From a bacterium EF100-94H03 bin56 (lineage in GTDB: Bacteria > Pseudomonadota > Alphaproteobacteria > SP197): a DNA stretch of 64,000 nt. Under the pieces are notes generated by a model, which did not search any database, had not been told where the DNA came from, and saw only the letters and a list, made by a program, of their open reading frames with translations. Below, piece after piece: positions 32,479 to 42,124 of this stretch; within the stretch, counting starts at the first letter, position 1; the number at the start of each line of letters is the position of its first letter. The position numbers and the translations under genes were made by a program. Location: NCBI GenBank assembly GCA_002238685.1, contig MPMV01000013.1:1-64000 (forward strand). Direction: 5' to 3'.

Positions 32479-33437
32479 AGTCTCGGCAGGCGATGTCGCG
32501 ATTCCGCAAGCAGGCAGAGGATCTCGTACATCATCGTGGCGCCGACCAGGGCGGTGTTCCCGGTCGGATCGAATGGCGGCGCCACCTCCACGACATCACC
32601 TCCGCGAAGATCGAGGCCTCTCAAGCCCCTGAGAAGCTTCTGCGCGTCGATCGTCGTGATGCCGCCGACCTCCGGAGTTCCGGTGCCGGGCGCATAGACC
32701 GGGTCGAGTCCATCCACATCAAACGAGATGTACGTCGGGCCCTCGCCGACCACGCGGCGAGCCACGTCGATAATCGCATCGACACCCAGTTCGTCGAACT
32801 CTTCCATGAACACGACGCGCATGCCGCTCTCCAGGGAGAAGTCCCAGCCTTCCGGCGTGTTCTGCGCACCGCGGATACCGATCTGAACCGTTCTCTTCGG
32901 ATCCAGGAGGCCATCCTCGACGGCCCGCCGGAAGGGCGCGCCATGGGTGAACTTCGACCCCTGGAACTCGTCCCACGTGTCTGTGTGGGCATCGACGTGG
33001 ACCATGCCCAGCCTTTCGTCGGCCGCAATCGCCTTGAAGATGGGATAGGTGATCGAATGATCGCCGCCGGCGGTCAGCGGATACGCTCCGTGTTGATGAA
33101 TGTCGCGGTAGAACGCCGCGATTTCCTCGACAACCGCCTCATCCTCGAAAATCCGGGTGAAACGAACGTCGCCGAGGTCCGCGACCCTGCAGAGTTCATA
33201 CGGGTTGCACCGGGTCACGTGATGGATGGAGCGCATGAGGCTCGACATGTTGCGAATTTCACGGGGACCGTGCCGGGCGCCCGGCCTGTTCGTCGTGCCG
33301 CCGTCGTAGGGCACGCCGATCAGTGCAATCTCAACACCGTCGGCGCTGGTGACATACGGTGTGCGCATGAATGTCGCGATTTCGCTGTAACGTGGCGCAA
33401 CCATCGGATCGAATCCTGTCGATTTCTTGTCGTCCAC
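32475..33437 (-). CDS. ureohydrolase: agmatinase / guanidino-acid hydrolase family
   Basis: The 320-aa protein belongs to the Mn-dependent arginase/agmatinase family. Metal-ligand motifs are GGDHSITYP near residue 123, HVDAHTDTW near 147 and SFDVDGLDPVYAPGTGTPE near 230. The N-terminal IGVPYDGGTTNRPGARHGPREIR and the C-terminal VEVAPPFDPTGNTALVGA resemble guanidinobutyrase and guanidinopropionase as much as agmatinase. The reaction would release urea from a guanidino compound. It is convergent with the ABC transporter/SDR operon, not co-transcribed. Calling it speB would overstate the evidence. Confidence 0.88.
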   Translation of the reverse strand: MDDKKSTGFDPMVAPRYSEIATFMRTPYVTSADGVEIALIGVPYDGGTTNRPGARHGPREIRNMSSLMRSIHHVTRCNPYELCRVADLGDVRFTRIFEDEAVVEEIAAFYRDIHQHGAYPLTAGGDHSITYPIFKAIAADERLGMVHVDAHTDTWDEFQGSKFTHGAPFRRAVEDGLLDPKRTVQIGIRGAQNTPEGWDFSLESGMRVVFMEEFDELGVDAIIDVARRVVGEGPTYISFDVDGLDPVYAPGTGTPEVGGITTIDAQKLLRGLRGLDLRGGDVVEVAPPFDPTGNTALVGATMMYEILCLLAESRHRLPRL

Positions 33438-34242
33438 TGACTGGTACTCCCCTGGCCTGAGTGGCTTCGATCACACGTCCTGATCATCGAGCCATTCACC
33501 ATCATGCACCATCTCTGCGGCAATTGCCGGACCGACTCTTCATGACCGGGTATCTTCCCGACCGACGAACGCGATTGTCATCGGCTTGTTTCGGCGCGTG
33601 ATGGCTGGATCAAGACCAGCACGGACACCTCGCGGCGAGCCGGTCCCTCACACGAACGCGACGCCGGCTCATGCGCTGCACCGGATGATGGGAGTCGACA
33701 GGATCGTCGAGGGCACGACTATCCCGGGGATCGGCCCCGACTTCACGGCCTTTTCGAGTGCGCAGCACTTCAGTTCCTGGCCCAGTCTTGCACCTGGCGC
33801 CAAGTTCAGCGGTGGCAAGAGACTGTCGGGACGAGACCCCTCGGTCGTCAACAGGATCGCCCGGTCCTCGCCTGTTGCCGCCGTGACGGTCCGGAGAAGC
33901 CAGCCTTCATCAGCGCCAGACATCGCGCGCCTCGGCAAGGCGGTCGCCGTCGACGAGAAGGCCCGTGCCTGATCTGCATGATGGTCACCCGGGTCACGGA
34001 ATTCGTGGAACGAGGCATGGAGGCCGACGTACGCAACCACACCCCACATGCCATGACGTCACTCACCGGACGCGCCAGGCAACTGGGCTCACCCTGGTTG
34101 TCATCGACGAAATCCAACCAGCAAATGCCGCAGCCACAACCGCATGAAGGGTGTCGTGCCCAAGGGCGTCCCTTTGCAAGCGCCCTGAACGCGGGATATC
34201 GTGCGCGGCGCCAATCGCGGCGCTCGGGGAGCCTTGTCGATC
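33438..34242. other. long intergenic stretch, no gene recognised
   Basis: About 800 bases separate the ureohydrolase start from gshA. Frames up to 129 codons are open on both strands (for example 33586-33972 + and 33669-34049 -), but none matches a family I know and none has a convincing ribosome site. The composition is similar to coding DNA, so a decayed gene is possible. No tRNA or repeat was seen. Confidence 0.4.
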
Positions 34243-35604
34243 GTGTCCATACCTTCCGCACAGAACACCACGCCGGTCACATCCCGCAACCAGCTCATCG
34301 AGCTTCTGGAGTCGGGATGCAAGCCACCCGAGGAGTGGCTGGTCGGCACGGAGCACGAGAAATTCGCCTACGACGCCATCACCCGCGAGCCGCTTTCCTA
34401 CGATGCTCCCAACGGCATCCGCGTCATCCTCGAGGAGTTGCAGCGATTCGGCTGGCAGCCGCTCATGGAGGGAGACCATATCATCGGGCTGAAGAAGGAC
34501 AGGCAGCACGTGTCCCTGGAGCCGGGCGGGCAGGTGGAACTCTCGGGCGCCCCCCTGAAGACACTCCATGAAGCCTGTCGCGAGGTGAATGCCCACCTGG
34601 ACCAGTGCCAGGAGGTCGCCGAGGAACTCGGCATCATCTTCCTCGGCCTGGGGCTCAGGCCTCTCGACCGTCGGCAGGACGTGCCATGGATGCCCAAGGG
34701 ACGCTACAGGATCATGCGGGAATACATGCAGAAGGTCGGGACCATGGGTCTCGACATGATGGTCGGTACCTGCACGATCCAGGCCAATCTGGATTTCGGG
34801 TCCGAGGCGGACATGGTGCAGAAGTTCAGGGTCGCCCAGGCGCTGCAGGCGGTGACGACCGCGCTTTTCGCGAACTCGCCATTCAGCGAGGGAAAGCCGA
34901 ACGGCTTCCTGTCGATGCGCGCCCACATCTGGACGGATACCGACAATGATCGCAGCGGATTGCTGAAGTTCGTCACCGAGGACGGGTTCGGATTTGAGCG
35001 CTACGTCGACTACGCTCTCGATGTGCCGATGTACTTCGTGTTGCGTGACGGACGCTATATCGACGCCTCGGGCCAGTCGTTCCGCGATTTCATGGAGGGG
35101 CGCCTGCCTGCCCTGCCAGGCGAGATCCCGACGCTCTCCGACTGGGAAGACCACCTGACCACACTGTTTCCGGACGTCCGGATCAAGCGATACATGGAAG
35201 TGCGTGGCGCCGACGGCGCCAGCTGGCGGCGCATCTGTGCCCTGCCCGCCCTGTGGACCGGGTTGTTCTACGTGCAATCGCAGCTCGACGCAGCCTGGGA
35301 AATGGTGCGGGACTGGACCTGGGAGGAGCAGGTGCAGATGAAGGCCGACGTGCCGCGGCTCGGGCTGAGGGCGCCGTTCAGGTCGGGAACCGTCCAGGAT
35401 GTCGCCCGCGACATGCTGGAGATCTCCTGCGAGGGTCTCTACCGGCGGCGCTACTACGACGGCAGCCTCGACGAGGTGCATTTTCTCGATTCTCTGATGG
35501 AGATCGCGATGTCGGGGAGGACTCCGGCGGACATCCTTCTGGATCGATGGGAAAACGCGTGGGGCGGCAGTATCGATCCGGTGTTCAGCGAGTTCTCGTT
35601 CTGA
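34243..35604 (+). CDS. gshA: glutamate-cysteine ligase, plant/alphaproteobacterial type
   Basis: The 453-aa enzyme makes gamma-glutamylcysteine, the first step of glutathione synthesis. It matches the GshA class shared by alphaproteobacteria and plants: WLVGTEHEKFAYD near residue 35, QVELSGAPLKTLHE, RYRIMREYMQKVG near 150, and SEADMVQKFRVAQAL. The frame remains open further upstream. I chose the GTG at 34243 because GGGAG lies upstream and the length then equals the family's usual 450-460 aa. RidA-like and tldD genes follow; only the first is on the same strand. Confidence 0.93.
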   Translation: MSIPSAQNTTPVTSRNQLIELLESGCKPPEEWLVGTEHEKFAYDAITREPLSYDAPNGIRVILEELQRFGWQPLMEGDHIIGLKKDRQHVSLEPGGQVELSGAPLKTLHEACREVNAHLDQCQEVAEELGIIFLGLGLRPLDRRQDVPWMPKGRYRIMREYMQKVGTMGLDMMVGTCTIQANLDFGSEADMVQKFRVAQALQAVTTALFANSPFSEGKPNGFLSMRAHIWTDTDNDRSGLLKFVTEDGFGFERYVDYALDVPMYFVLRDGRYIDASGQSFRDFMEGRLPALPGEIPTLSDWEDHLTTLFPDVRIKRYMEVRGADGASWRRICALPALWTGLFYVQSQLDAAWEMVRDWTWEEQVQMKADVPRLGLRAPFRSGTVQDVARDMLEISCEGLYRRRYYDGSLDEVHFLDSLMEIAMSGRTPADILLDRWENAWGGSIDPVFSEFSF

Positions 35605-35632
35605 AACTACGCAAGAAGGGATTGCCGAAGCC

Positions 35633-36022
35633 ATGCTGAGGCGATTCAATCCTGATGGTGTCGCGCCACCCCTGTCGAACTACAGCCACGCGGTCGTGGT
35701 TCCGGGTGACATGAAGCAGCTGCATGTCTCGGGGCAGATCGGAATCATGCCCGACGGCACCATTCCCGAAGATGTCGGCGAACAGGCACGCTGGTGCTTT
35801 GCGAATGTCCTGGCGATCCTCCGGGCGGAAGGCATGGCGGCGGACAATCTCGTGTCACTGACGACCTATGTTGTCGGCGAGGATAATCTCGCGGCCGTGC
35901 GCCAGGCACGCCAGCAGGCTCTCGGAGAGGCCGCTCCGGCCTCGACACTGGTTTTCGTCACAGCCCTTGCCACCCCGGTGCTCAAGGTGGAGGTTCAGGC
36001 GGTCGCCGCCTCGGTGGTCTGA
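35633..36022 (+). CDS. RidA/YjgF/UK114 family protein lacking the catalytic Arg
   Basis: The 129-aa protein has the RidA fold: SNYSHAVVVPGDMKQLHVSGQIG at the start, VGEQARWCFANVLAILRAEG in the middle, and VKVEVQAVA-like VLKVEVQAVA at the end. Canonical RidA deaminases carry Arg in an ARSCVEV-like motif. The equivalent here is ASTLVFV, so enamine/imine deaminase activity is unlikely and a binding or other hydrolytic role is more probable. It lies 28 bases after gshA on the same strand. Confidence 0.85.
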   Translation: MLRRFNPDGVAPPLSNYSHAVVVPGDMKQLHVSGQIGIMPDGTIPEDVGEQARWCFANVLAILRAEGMAADNLVSLTTYVVGEDNLAAVRQARQQALGEAAPASTLVFVTALATPVLKVEVQAVAASVV

Positions 36023-36036
36023 CGGCAGGAAGCGGT

Positions 36037-37464
36037 CTATCCGGCCTGCGTGCCGCCAACGGTCAGGCCTTCGATCAGCATGGTCGGCTGACCGACACCG
36101 ACCGGCACGATCTGGCCGTTCTTGCCGCATGTCCCCACACCCGGGTCGAGCCGCATGTCATTGCCGACCGCCTTGACGTGCTTCAGGGCGGACGGTCCAT
36201 CGCCGATCAGTGTCGCGCCCTTGACCGAAGGGCCCACCTTTCCGTTCTCGATGAGATAGGCCTCCGACGCGGTGAAGACAAAGGTGCCGTTGACGATATC
36301 GACCTGCCCGCCGGCAAAATTGACCGCATAGAGACCGTTGGGAACCGATGCGATGATTTCGTCCGGGTCGCTGGCGCCTGACAGCATGCAGGTGTTGGTC
36401 ATCCTCGGCATGGGCTGGTGGGCATGGCTTTCGCGCCGTCCGTTGCCGGTTTTCGCCGTACCCATCAGGTGCGCATTCATGCGATCCGTCATGTAGTTCT
36501 TCAGGATTCCGTCCTCGATCAGCACCGTCCGTTCGGTTGGCGTGCCCTCGTCATCGATGGTGAGCGAGCCTCGCCTGCCGGCGATCGTCCCGTCGTCGAT
36601 CACCGTGACTCCCGGGGCAGCCACCCGCTCACCCATGAGACCGGAGAATGCCGACGTCTTCTTGCGGTTGAAGTCGCCCTCGAGACCGTGTCCGACAGCC
36701 TCGTGCAGCATGACAGCCGGCCAGCCCGGACCGAGGACGACGGGCATCTCGCCGGCCGGGGCATCGACAGATTCGAGGTTGACAAGGGCGTTGCGCAAGG
36801 CCTCGTCGGCATGATCCTTCCACTGCTCCTGGCCGATGAATTCGGCATAGGGCAGGCGGCCACCCGTGCCATGAGAGCCGGCTTCCATGCGGTCACCCGA
36901 TTGCACGACGCAACTGATCCTGACCGAAACGAGAGGGCGGACGTCCGTCACCATGCTGCCGTCGGCGCGCAGGATGGAGACCACCTGCCAGCTTGCCAGC
37001 AGGGCTGCTGTCACCTGGTGGACCCTCTCGTCCCTTGAGCGAAGCCAGGCGTCGATGTTCTCAAGCAGCGTCACCTTGTCGCCGAAGGACATCTCTGAGA
37101 CGGGATTGTCCTCTCCATAGAAATGACGGTTGGTGCGCGCCGGCGCGACGGCGATGTCTGCCTCCCGTCCATCGATCTCGCGCACGGTCCTGGCGGCGCG
37201 TTGGAGGGCGGCTTCGGAGAGCTCCGAAGTGTGGGCATAGGCGGTCACATCGTCGACGATGCGTCTCAGACCCATGCCCTGGACAACGTCGTAGCCGGCC
37301 TGCCTGAGGCGCCCGTCATCGAACACAAGGGTTTCGGACTGACCGAACTCCATGAAGAGTTCGCCATCATCGGCGCCCCTCAGGGCATCGCCCACGATAC
37401 CGGTGACCCGGTTTCTTTCCATGTCGCTTCGCTGGAAGAAGAGGTCATCGGCTGACACATTCAT
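36037..37464 (-). CDS. tldD: metalloprotease TldD
   Basis: The 475-aa protein is the TldD subunit of the TldD/TldE zinc protease, which in E. coli trims microcin B17 and degrades unfolded peptides. The zinc site is HEAVGHGLEGD near residue 250, an HExxxH. Other family blocks are GRRGSLTIDDEGTPTERTVLIEDG near 295, HAHQPMPRMTNT near 350 and GTCGKNGQIVPVGVGQP near the end. No TldE partner gene is in the window. It is divergent from the cytochrome oxidase operon and converges on the RidA-like gene. Confidence 0.93.
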   Translation of the reverse strand: MNVSADDLFFQRSDMERNRVTGIVGDALRGADDGELFMEFGQSETLVFDDGRLRQAGYDVVQGMGLRRIVDDVTAYAHTSELSEAALQRAARTVREIDGREADIAVAPARTNRHFYGEDNPVSEMSFGDKVTLLENIDAWLRSRDERVHQVTAALLASWQVVSILRADGSMVTDVRPLVSVRISCVVQSGDRMEAGSHGTGGRLPYAEFIGQEQWKDHADEALRNALVNLESVDAPAGEMPVVLGPGWPAVMLHEAVGHGLEGDFNRKKTSAFSGLMGERVAAPGVTVIDDGTIAGRRGSLTIDDEGTPTERTVLIEDGILKNYMTDRMNAHLMGTAKTGNGRRESHAHQPMPRMTNTCMLSGASDPDEIIASVPNGLYAVNFAGGQVDIVNGTFVFTASEAYLIENGKVGPSVKGATLIGDGPSALKHVKAVGNDMRLDPGVGTCGKNGQIVPVGVGQPTMLIEGLTVGGTQAG

Positions 37465-37982
37465 CTCCTGGGGGCCTCCACCGGTAACCCTTCCTTATAG
37501 CGACTGCACCCCGACTCCGCCAACGACCTTTGCGGGGAGCGTCCCCGCACGGAGGGATTGCTTCGTTCGCAATCCGCAGTTCGTGTTGTTCCCGTCGGCA
37601 GCGCCTGCAGATGAACTCCGGTCAGCCACCAGGGACAGTCACAACACATTCTTGCCGGTTCTGCGGTTCTGCCTGAGCCGTCATCCGGATCGGGCGGCCA
37701 CCGCCTTTTCGTGGAAGAGATGCGGTCTGCGGTCCGCTGACTGCCATGGACAGTTCCCTTCACGACGGGGCTGCCGCCTTGTGTCATGGAACGGGTGGGA
37801 GAGTGCCGAAGTCTGCAGCAATCGGGACGGATTGCCTGCGTTCGGGCATCCGGTGCCGGAGAGGGGGGAATCGGGGCCTGCAGGCTTGTGAAGCGGATTG
37901 CGGGTCGTGTATGGTCCGCCTCGCCCGAACCGGTGGACCGGACCGGTCTGCTTGCGGATTGAATGTCTGGAGGAGAGTCACA
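37465..37982. other. intergenic region between tldD and the cytochrome oxidase operon
   Basis: About 520 bases separate divergent tldD and ctaC. The ctaC frame stays open upstream, but the added residues are not family-like. A palindrome, TGCGGGGA-GCG-TCCCCGCA, lies at 37531-37549 and could be a regulator site for either gene; it lacks a T-tract. A weak promoter-like pair (TTGTGA near 37886, TATGGT near 37910) lies before ctaC, with poor spacing. Confidence 0.4.
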
Positions 37983-38816
37983 TTGACACCGTTCCTCATG
38001 GTGGCGGTCCTGGTGGTCGCCGTGCATGCAGCTCCAGCCCTGGCCCAGGAGACAGTGGGTCTCTCGGAGGACTGGCAGTGGGGTTTCCAGCCGGCGGCGT
38101 CGCCGAGCATGGTCGACATCCACTGGTTCTACGACGTCTTCCTGTTTCCGGTGATGATGGTCATCTCGGTCTTCGTGCTGCTGCTCATGGCCTACATCCT
38201 CATCCGTTTCCGCCGTGCCGCCAATCCGCAACCTTCCGGCACCACCCACAACAGTCTTCTCGAGGTGATCTGGACCGGAATTCCGGCACTCATCCTGATC
38301 GTGATCGCCATTCCCTCCCTGCGCCTTCTCTATGATCAGGAAACCCTGCCGGTGGCGGAGCCTGACCTCACCATCAAGATCACGGGTCACCAGTGGTACT
38401 GGTCCTACGAGTACCCGGATTACGATGGTCTGGAGTTCGATGCCTACATCCTGGGCGATGACGAACTCGCGGAAGGCCAGCCACGGCTGCTGACCACCGA
38501 TTCGACGGTGGTGGTGCCGGTCGACAAATACATCAGGCTGCAGATCACGTCCGAGGACGTCATCCATGCCTGGGCCCTGCCGGCGGCCGGGGTCAAGATG
38601 GACGCCGTTCCGGGACGCCTCAATGAGATCTGGATGAAGATCGAGCAGCCGGGCATGTATTACGGACAGTGTTCGGAACTGTGCGGTCTCAATCACGGCT
38701 ACATGCCTATCATGGTCGAGGCCGTGTCCGACGCCGCGTTCGGAACATGGGCGAACGAGCAGCTGGCGAGTCGCGGGACGACTGATGACGCGGTCGTGAC
38801 TGTCGCGCAGAACTGA
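37983..38816 (+). CDS. ctaC: cytochrome c oxidase subunit II
   Basis: The 277-aa subunit II carries the CuA centre that accepts electrons from cytochrome c. A signal peptide (about residues 1-22, ending ALAQ) precedes two membrane helices near 50-72 and 95-115. The CuA ligands are His in SEDVIHAWALP and the block CSELCGLNHGYMP. The start must be non-ATG: a TTG at 37983 has GGAGGAGA at ideal spacing and opens the signal peptide directly. It heads the operon ctaC-ctaD-ctaB-small membrane gene-ctaG-ctaE. Confidence 0.93.
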   Translation: MTPFLMVAVLVVAVHAAPALAQETVGLSEDWQWGFQPAASPSMVDIHWFYDVFLFPVMMVISVFVLLLMAYILIRFRRAANPQPSGTTHNSLLEVIWTGIPALILIVIAIPSLRLLYDQETLPVAEPDLTIKITGHQWYWSYEYPDYDGLEFDAYILGDDELAEGQPRLLTTDSTVVVPVDKYIRLQITSEDVIHAWALPAAGVKMDAVPGRLNEIWMKIEQPGMYYGQCSELCGLNHGYMPIMVEAVSDAAFGTWANEQLASRGTTDDAVVTVAQN

Positions 38817-38858
38817 ACATTCCGATGAGGCGAAGCCCAAGCCGAGGACACCGATGAG

Positions 38859-40475
38859 ATGAGTCAAGCCCACGCGATCGAAGACGACCACGCGCACCAG
38901 CCCACGGGGTTCCTGCGCTACCTCTATTCCACGAACCACAAGGACATCGGGACGATGTACATCGTCTACGGGTTCGTGTTCGGCCTGGTCGGCTTCCTGA
39001 TGTCGATGCTCATCCGCATCGAACTGGCCTATCCCGGCGACGGCATCCTGGGTGGTGACTATCACCTCTACAACGTGCTGATCACGAGTCACGGACTGAT
39101 CATGATCTTCTTCATGATCATGCCGGTGTTCATCGGCGGGTTCGGCAACTGGATGGTGCCGATGATGATCGGTGCACCCGACATGGCGTTCCCGCGCATG
39201 AACAACATCAGTTTCTGGCTGCTCATCCCGTCAGGTGTGCTGCTCGTGGGGTCGGTGTTCATCGGTGGGGGCACCGGTGTCGGCTGGACGATCTATGCGC
39301 CGCTGTCGACCTATGGCAACCAGGGCAACCTGGCGATCGACTGCCTGATCCTGGCGATCCACCTTGCCGGTGCATCGTCGATTCTGGGTGCGATCAACTT
39401 CATCACCACCATTTTCAACATGCGCGCGCCGGGCATGACGCTTCACCGCATGCCGCTCTTCGTATGGGCGGTTCTTGTGACCGCATTCCTGCTCGTGCTG
39501 TCACTGCCGGTGCTGGCCGGCGCCATCACCATGCTGCTGACGGACCGCAATTTCGGCACCGGTTTCTTTGACCCTGCCCTGGGCGGTGATCCCGTCCTCT
39601 ACCAGCACCTGTTCTGGTTTTTCGGCCATCCGGAGGTCTACATCCTCATCCTGCCGGGCTTCGGAATCGTCAGCCACATCATCTCGACCTTCTCGCGCAA
39701 GCCCATCTTCGGCTACCTCGGCATGGCCTACGCCATGGTCGCCATCGGATTCGTCGGATTCATCGTCTGGGCCCATCACATGTACACGGTGGGCATGGGG
39801 CTGGACACAAAGGCCTATTTCATCATTGCGACGATGATCATCGCCGTGCCCACGGGCATCAAGATCTTCAGCTGGCTCGCCACCATGTGGGGTGGTTCCA
39901 TCGAGTTCAAGACACCGATGCTGTGGGCGCTGGGCTTCATCTTCCTCTTTACGTTGGGCGGTGTAACAGGCGTCCTTCTGGCCAATGCCGGTATCGATAC
40001 GGCCATGCACGACACCTACTTCGTGGTGGCGCACTTCCACTACGTGCTGTCGCTGGGCGCCGTATTCGCCCTGTTTGGCGGCTTCTACTACTGGATCGGC
40101 AAGATGACCGGGTACCAGTATCCCGAATGGGCCGGCAAGCTGCACTTCTGGATCACCCTGATCGGCGTCAACGTCACCTTCTTCCCGCAGCACTTCCTCG
40201 GAATGGCGGGCATGCCGCGGAGAATTCCGGACTATCCGGACGTTTATGCCGGATGGAATCTCGTGTCCTCCATCGGGTCCTATGTCACGGCTGCCGGCAT
40301 GGTGGTGTTCCTCTACGTGCTCTATTGCGTCTTCGTGGCCAACCGTGTGCGCTGTCCGGCCAACCCCTGGGGCGAAGGGGCCACGACACTGGAGTGGACG
40401 GTGTCCTCGCCGCCACCTTTCCACACATTCGAGGATCCTCCCTACATGGGTGCCCCGGCCAGGGCGGGCCACTGA
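38859..40475 (+). CDS. ctaD: cytochrome c oxidase subunit I (aa3 type)
   Basis: The 538-aa catalytic subunit has twelve membrane helices. The CuB ligands and cross-linked pair are in [16 protein letters not shown] and [10 protein letters not shown]. The haem ligands are in HFHYVLSLG and the early [19 protein letters not shown] region has the consensus form. The opening [17 protein letters not shown] is standard for the A1 family. The Glu of GHPEVYI marks an A-type D-channel oxidase. It lies 42 bases after ctaC in the same operon. Confidence 0.97.
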   Translation: MSQAHAIEDDHAHQPTGFLRYLYSTNHKDIGTMYIVYGFVFGLVGFLMSMLIRIELAYPGDGILGGDYHLYNVLITSHGLIMIFFMIMPVFIGGFGNWMVPMMIGAPDMAFPRMNNISFWLLIPSGVLLVGSVFIGGGTGVGWTIYAPLSTYGNQGNLAIDCLILAIHLAGASSILGAINFITTIFNMRAPGMTLHRMPLFVWAVLVTAFLLVLSLPVLAGAITMLLTDRNFGTGFFDPALGGDPVLYQHLFWFFGHPEVYILILPGFGIVSHIISTFSRKPIFGYLGMAYAMVAIGFVGFIVWAHHMYTVGMGLDTKAYFIIATMIIAVPTGIKIFSWLATMWGGSIEFKTPMLWALGFIFLFTLGGVTGVLLANAGIDTAMHDTYFVVAHFHYVLSLGAVFALFGGFYYWIGKMTGYQYPEWAGKLHFWITLIGVNVTFFPQHFLGMAGMPRRIPDYPDVYAGWNLVSSIGSYVTAAGMVVFLYVLYCVFVANRVRCPANPWGEGATTLEWTVSSPPPFHTFEDPPYMGAPARAGH

Positions 40476-40490
40476 CGAAGGGGGCAGGCC

Positions 40491-41396
40491 CTGACCACGG
40501 AAATCCAGGCAGCACACCCGGCTGACACACTCGCCGCGTCCCCGGGCGATTATCTTGCGCTCCTCAAACCGCGGGTGATGTCGCTGGTGGTGTTTACCGG
40601 CGCCATCGGTCTCGTCGTTGCCGAGGGAAATCTCCACCCGTTCCTTGCCGCGGTGGCGCTCCTGTGCATCGCGCTGGGTGCCGGCGCCGCCGGGTGCATC
40701 AACATGTGGTATGAGCGAGACCTCGACGCCCTCATGCACAGAACATGGCATCGGCCCATTCCATCAGGCCGGATTGCCGGAACGAGTGCCCTGGAGTTCG
40801 GGGCGACACTGGCGATTGCCTCGGTCATGATGATGGGCGTGGCGGTCAACTGGATGGCCGCCGGACTGCTGAGCCTCGCCATCGCCTTCTATGTCTTTGT
40901 CTACACGGTGTGGCTCAAACGCCGGACACCCTGGAACATCGTCATCGGAGGCGCCGCCGGCGCCTTTCCTCCGGTGATCGGCGAAGCCGCCGTGACCGGC
41001 AGCGTGTCGGCCGCATCAATCGCGCTCTTTGCCATCATCTTCATGTGGACTCCGCCGCATTTCTGGTCGCTGGCCCTTTATCGATCGGATGACTATCGCC
41101 GCGCCGGCATTCCGATGCTGCCGGTCACGGCCGGCGCCAGGGCGACGCGCTGGCAGATCCTGGCCTACAGCGTTCTCATGATTCCGGTGTCGATGACTCC
41201 CTGGTTCATTGGCAGTGCCGGCGCCCTCTACGGCGCGGGAGCGGCCGGCCTCTCGGTCATCTTCACGTGTGGCGCCCTTGCCATCCTGATACGCCGCGAC
41301 GAGGCATCGGCGCGCTGGATGTTCAGGTACTCCATTTTCTATCTTGCGGTGCTCTTCGCTCTCCTTGGCATCGATCACGGGTTCCACTGGTCATGA
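40491..41396 (+). CDS. ctaB: haem O synthase (protohaem IX farnesyltransferase), probable CTG start
   Basis: The enzyme attaches farnesyl to haem B for haem A synthesis. Motifs are NMWYERDLDALMHRT near residue 70 (NxxxDxxxD) and the later YRSDDYRRAGIPMLP. The conserved N-terminal block DYLALLKPRVMSLVVFT lies before the first ATG/GTG (GTG 40572, ATG 40575). Between it and the ctaD stop no ATG, GTG or TTG exists in frame. A CTG at 40491, six bases after AAGGGGG, gives the normal length of 301 aa. I therefore propose CTG initiation; sequencing error is the alternative. Confidence 0.9.
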   Translation: MTTEIQAAHPADTLAASPGDYLALLKPRVMSLVVFTGAIGLVVAEGNLHPFLAAVALLCIALGAGAAGCINMWYERDLDALMHRTWHRPIPSGRIAGTSALEFGATLAIASVMMMGVAVNWMAAGLLSLAIAFYVFVYTVWLKRRTPWNIVIGGAAGAFPPVIGEAAVTGSVSAASIALFAIIFMWTPPHFWSLALYRSDDYRRAGIPMLPVTAGARATRWQILAYSVLMIPVSMTPWFIGSAGALYGAGAAGLSVIFTCGALAILIRRDEASARWMFRYSIFYLAVLFALLGIDHGFHWS

Positions 41397-41512
41397 CCGA
41401 AGCCGAACGCATCAAGACGCAGCGCCGACGCCGGAGTATCATGATCGCCCTCGTGCTCGCAGCGTTCATCCTCGTCATCTATGGCGTCTCGATCGTCAGG
41501 ATGGGTGGCTGA
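41393..41512 (+). CDS. small single-pass membrane protein of the oxidase operon (CoxF-like)
   Basis: A 39-codon gene begins in a 4-base overlap with the ctaB stop: MTEAERIKTQRRRRSIMIAL, followed by a hydrophobic helix and the end VSIVRMGG. A tiny Arg-rich-then-membrane protein in exactly this place, between ctaB and ctaG, is typical of alphaproteobacterial aa3 oxidase operons (CoxF-like). It probably aids assembly. It is easily missed because of its size. Confidence 0.8.
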   Translation: MTEAERIKTQRRRRSIMIALVLAAFILVIYGVSIVRMGG

Positions 41513-41515
41513 GTG

Positions 41516-42124
41516 ATGAGCAAGCGGACCACCGTCGCAGGGATTGTCGCCGGCATCGCCCTGATGACGGCACTGACCGCGGCAGCGGTGCCGCTCTACC
41601 GCCTGTTCTGTCAGGTGACCGGATTCGGCGGCACGCCCACCACGGCGAATGCCGCCCCCGGGTTCAGCGGAGATCCGACACTCGTCACGGTACGGTTCAA
41701 TGCCGATACGGCGCGCGGACTCTTCTGGGAGTTCCGCCCGCTGCTGAAGGAAGTCCGGACACCAACGGGTGAACAGGTCACGGTCTTCTACGAGGCGTTC
41801 AATCCCACGGCGAGGGAGATTACCGGGGTCTCGACCTTCAATGTCACGCCTTTGAAGATCGGCGAGTACTTCGCCAAGATCGATTGCTTCTGCTTCGTCG
41901 AGCAGACACTCAAACCCGGTGAACGTGTGGCCATGCCAGTCACGTTCTTCGTCGATCCGGGAATGCTGAAGGACCCGCTGACCGCGGAGGTCCGCAGCAT
42001 CACACTGTCCTACACGTTCTTTGACAGCGACAGGACGGCCGAGGCCCGGGTTCCGGGTCCGCTGGCCATGCACACCATGAGGGACGGCCGGATTCCGGCC
42101 GCATTGTTACAAGGAGAGACCTGA
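41516..42124 (+). CDS. ctaG: cytochrome c oxidase assembly protein, Cox11/CtaG
   Basis: The 202-aa protein inserts copper into the CuB site of subunit I. It has one N-terminal membrane anchor (about residues 8-28), the family block PLYRLFCQVTGFGGT directly after it, and the copper-binding IDCFCFVEQTL near 123. A GTG three bases upstream (41513) is an alternative start. It overlaps ctaE by one base, TGATG, so translation is coupled. Confidence 0.94.
   Translation: MSKRTTVAGIVAGIALMTALTAAAVPLYRLFCQVTGFGGTPTTANAAPGFSGDPTLVTVRFNADTARGLFWEFRPLLKEVRTPTGEQVTVFYEAFNPTAREITGVSTFNVTPLKIGEYFAKIDCFCFVEQTLKPGERVAMPVTFFVDPGMLKDPLTAEVRSITLSYTFFDSDRTAEARVPGPLAMHTMRDGRIPAALLQGET

Noticed and set aside
32475-33437. 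Calling this formimidoylglutamase (HutG)
   Set aside because: The sequence blocks match agmatinase/guanidino-acid hydrolases better, and the gene is not near the hut-like genes.
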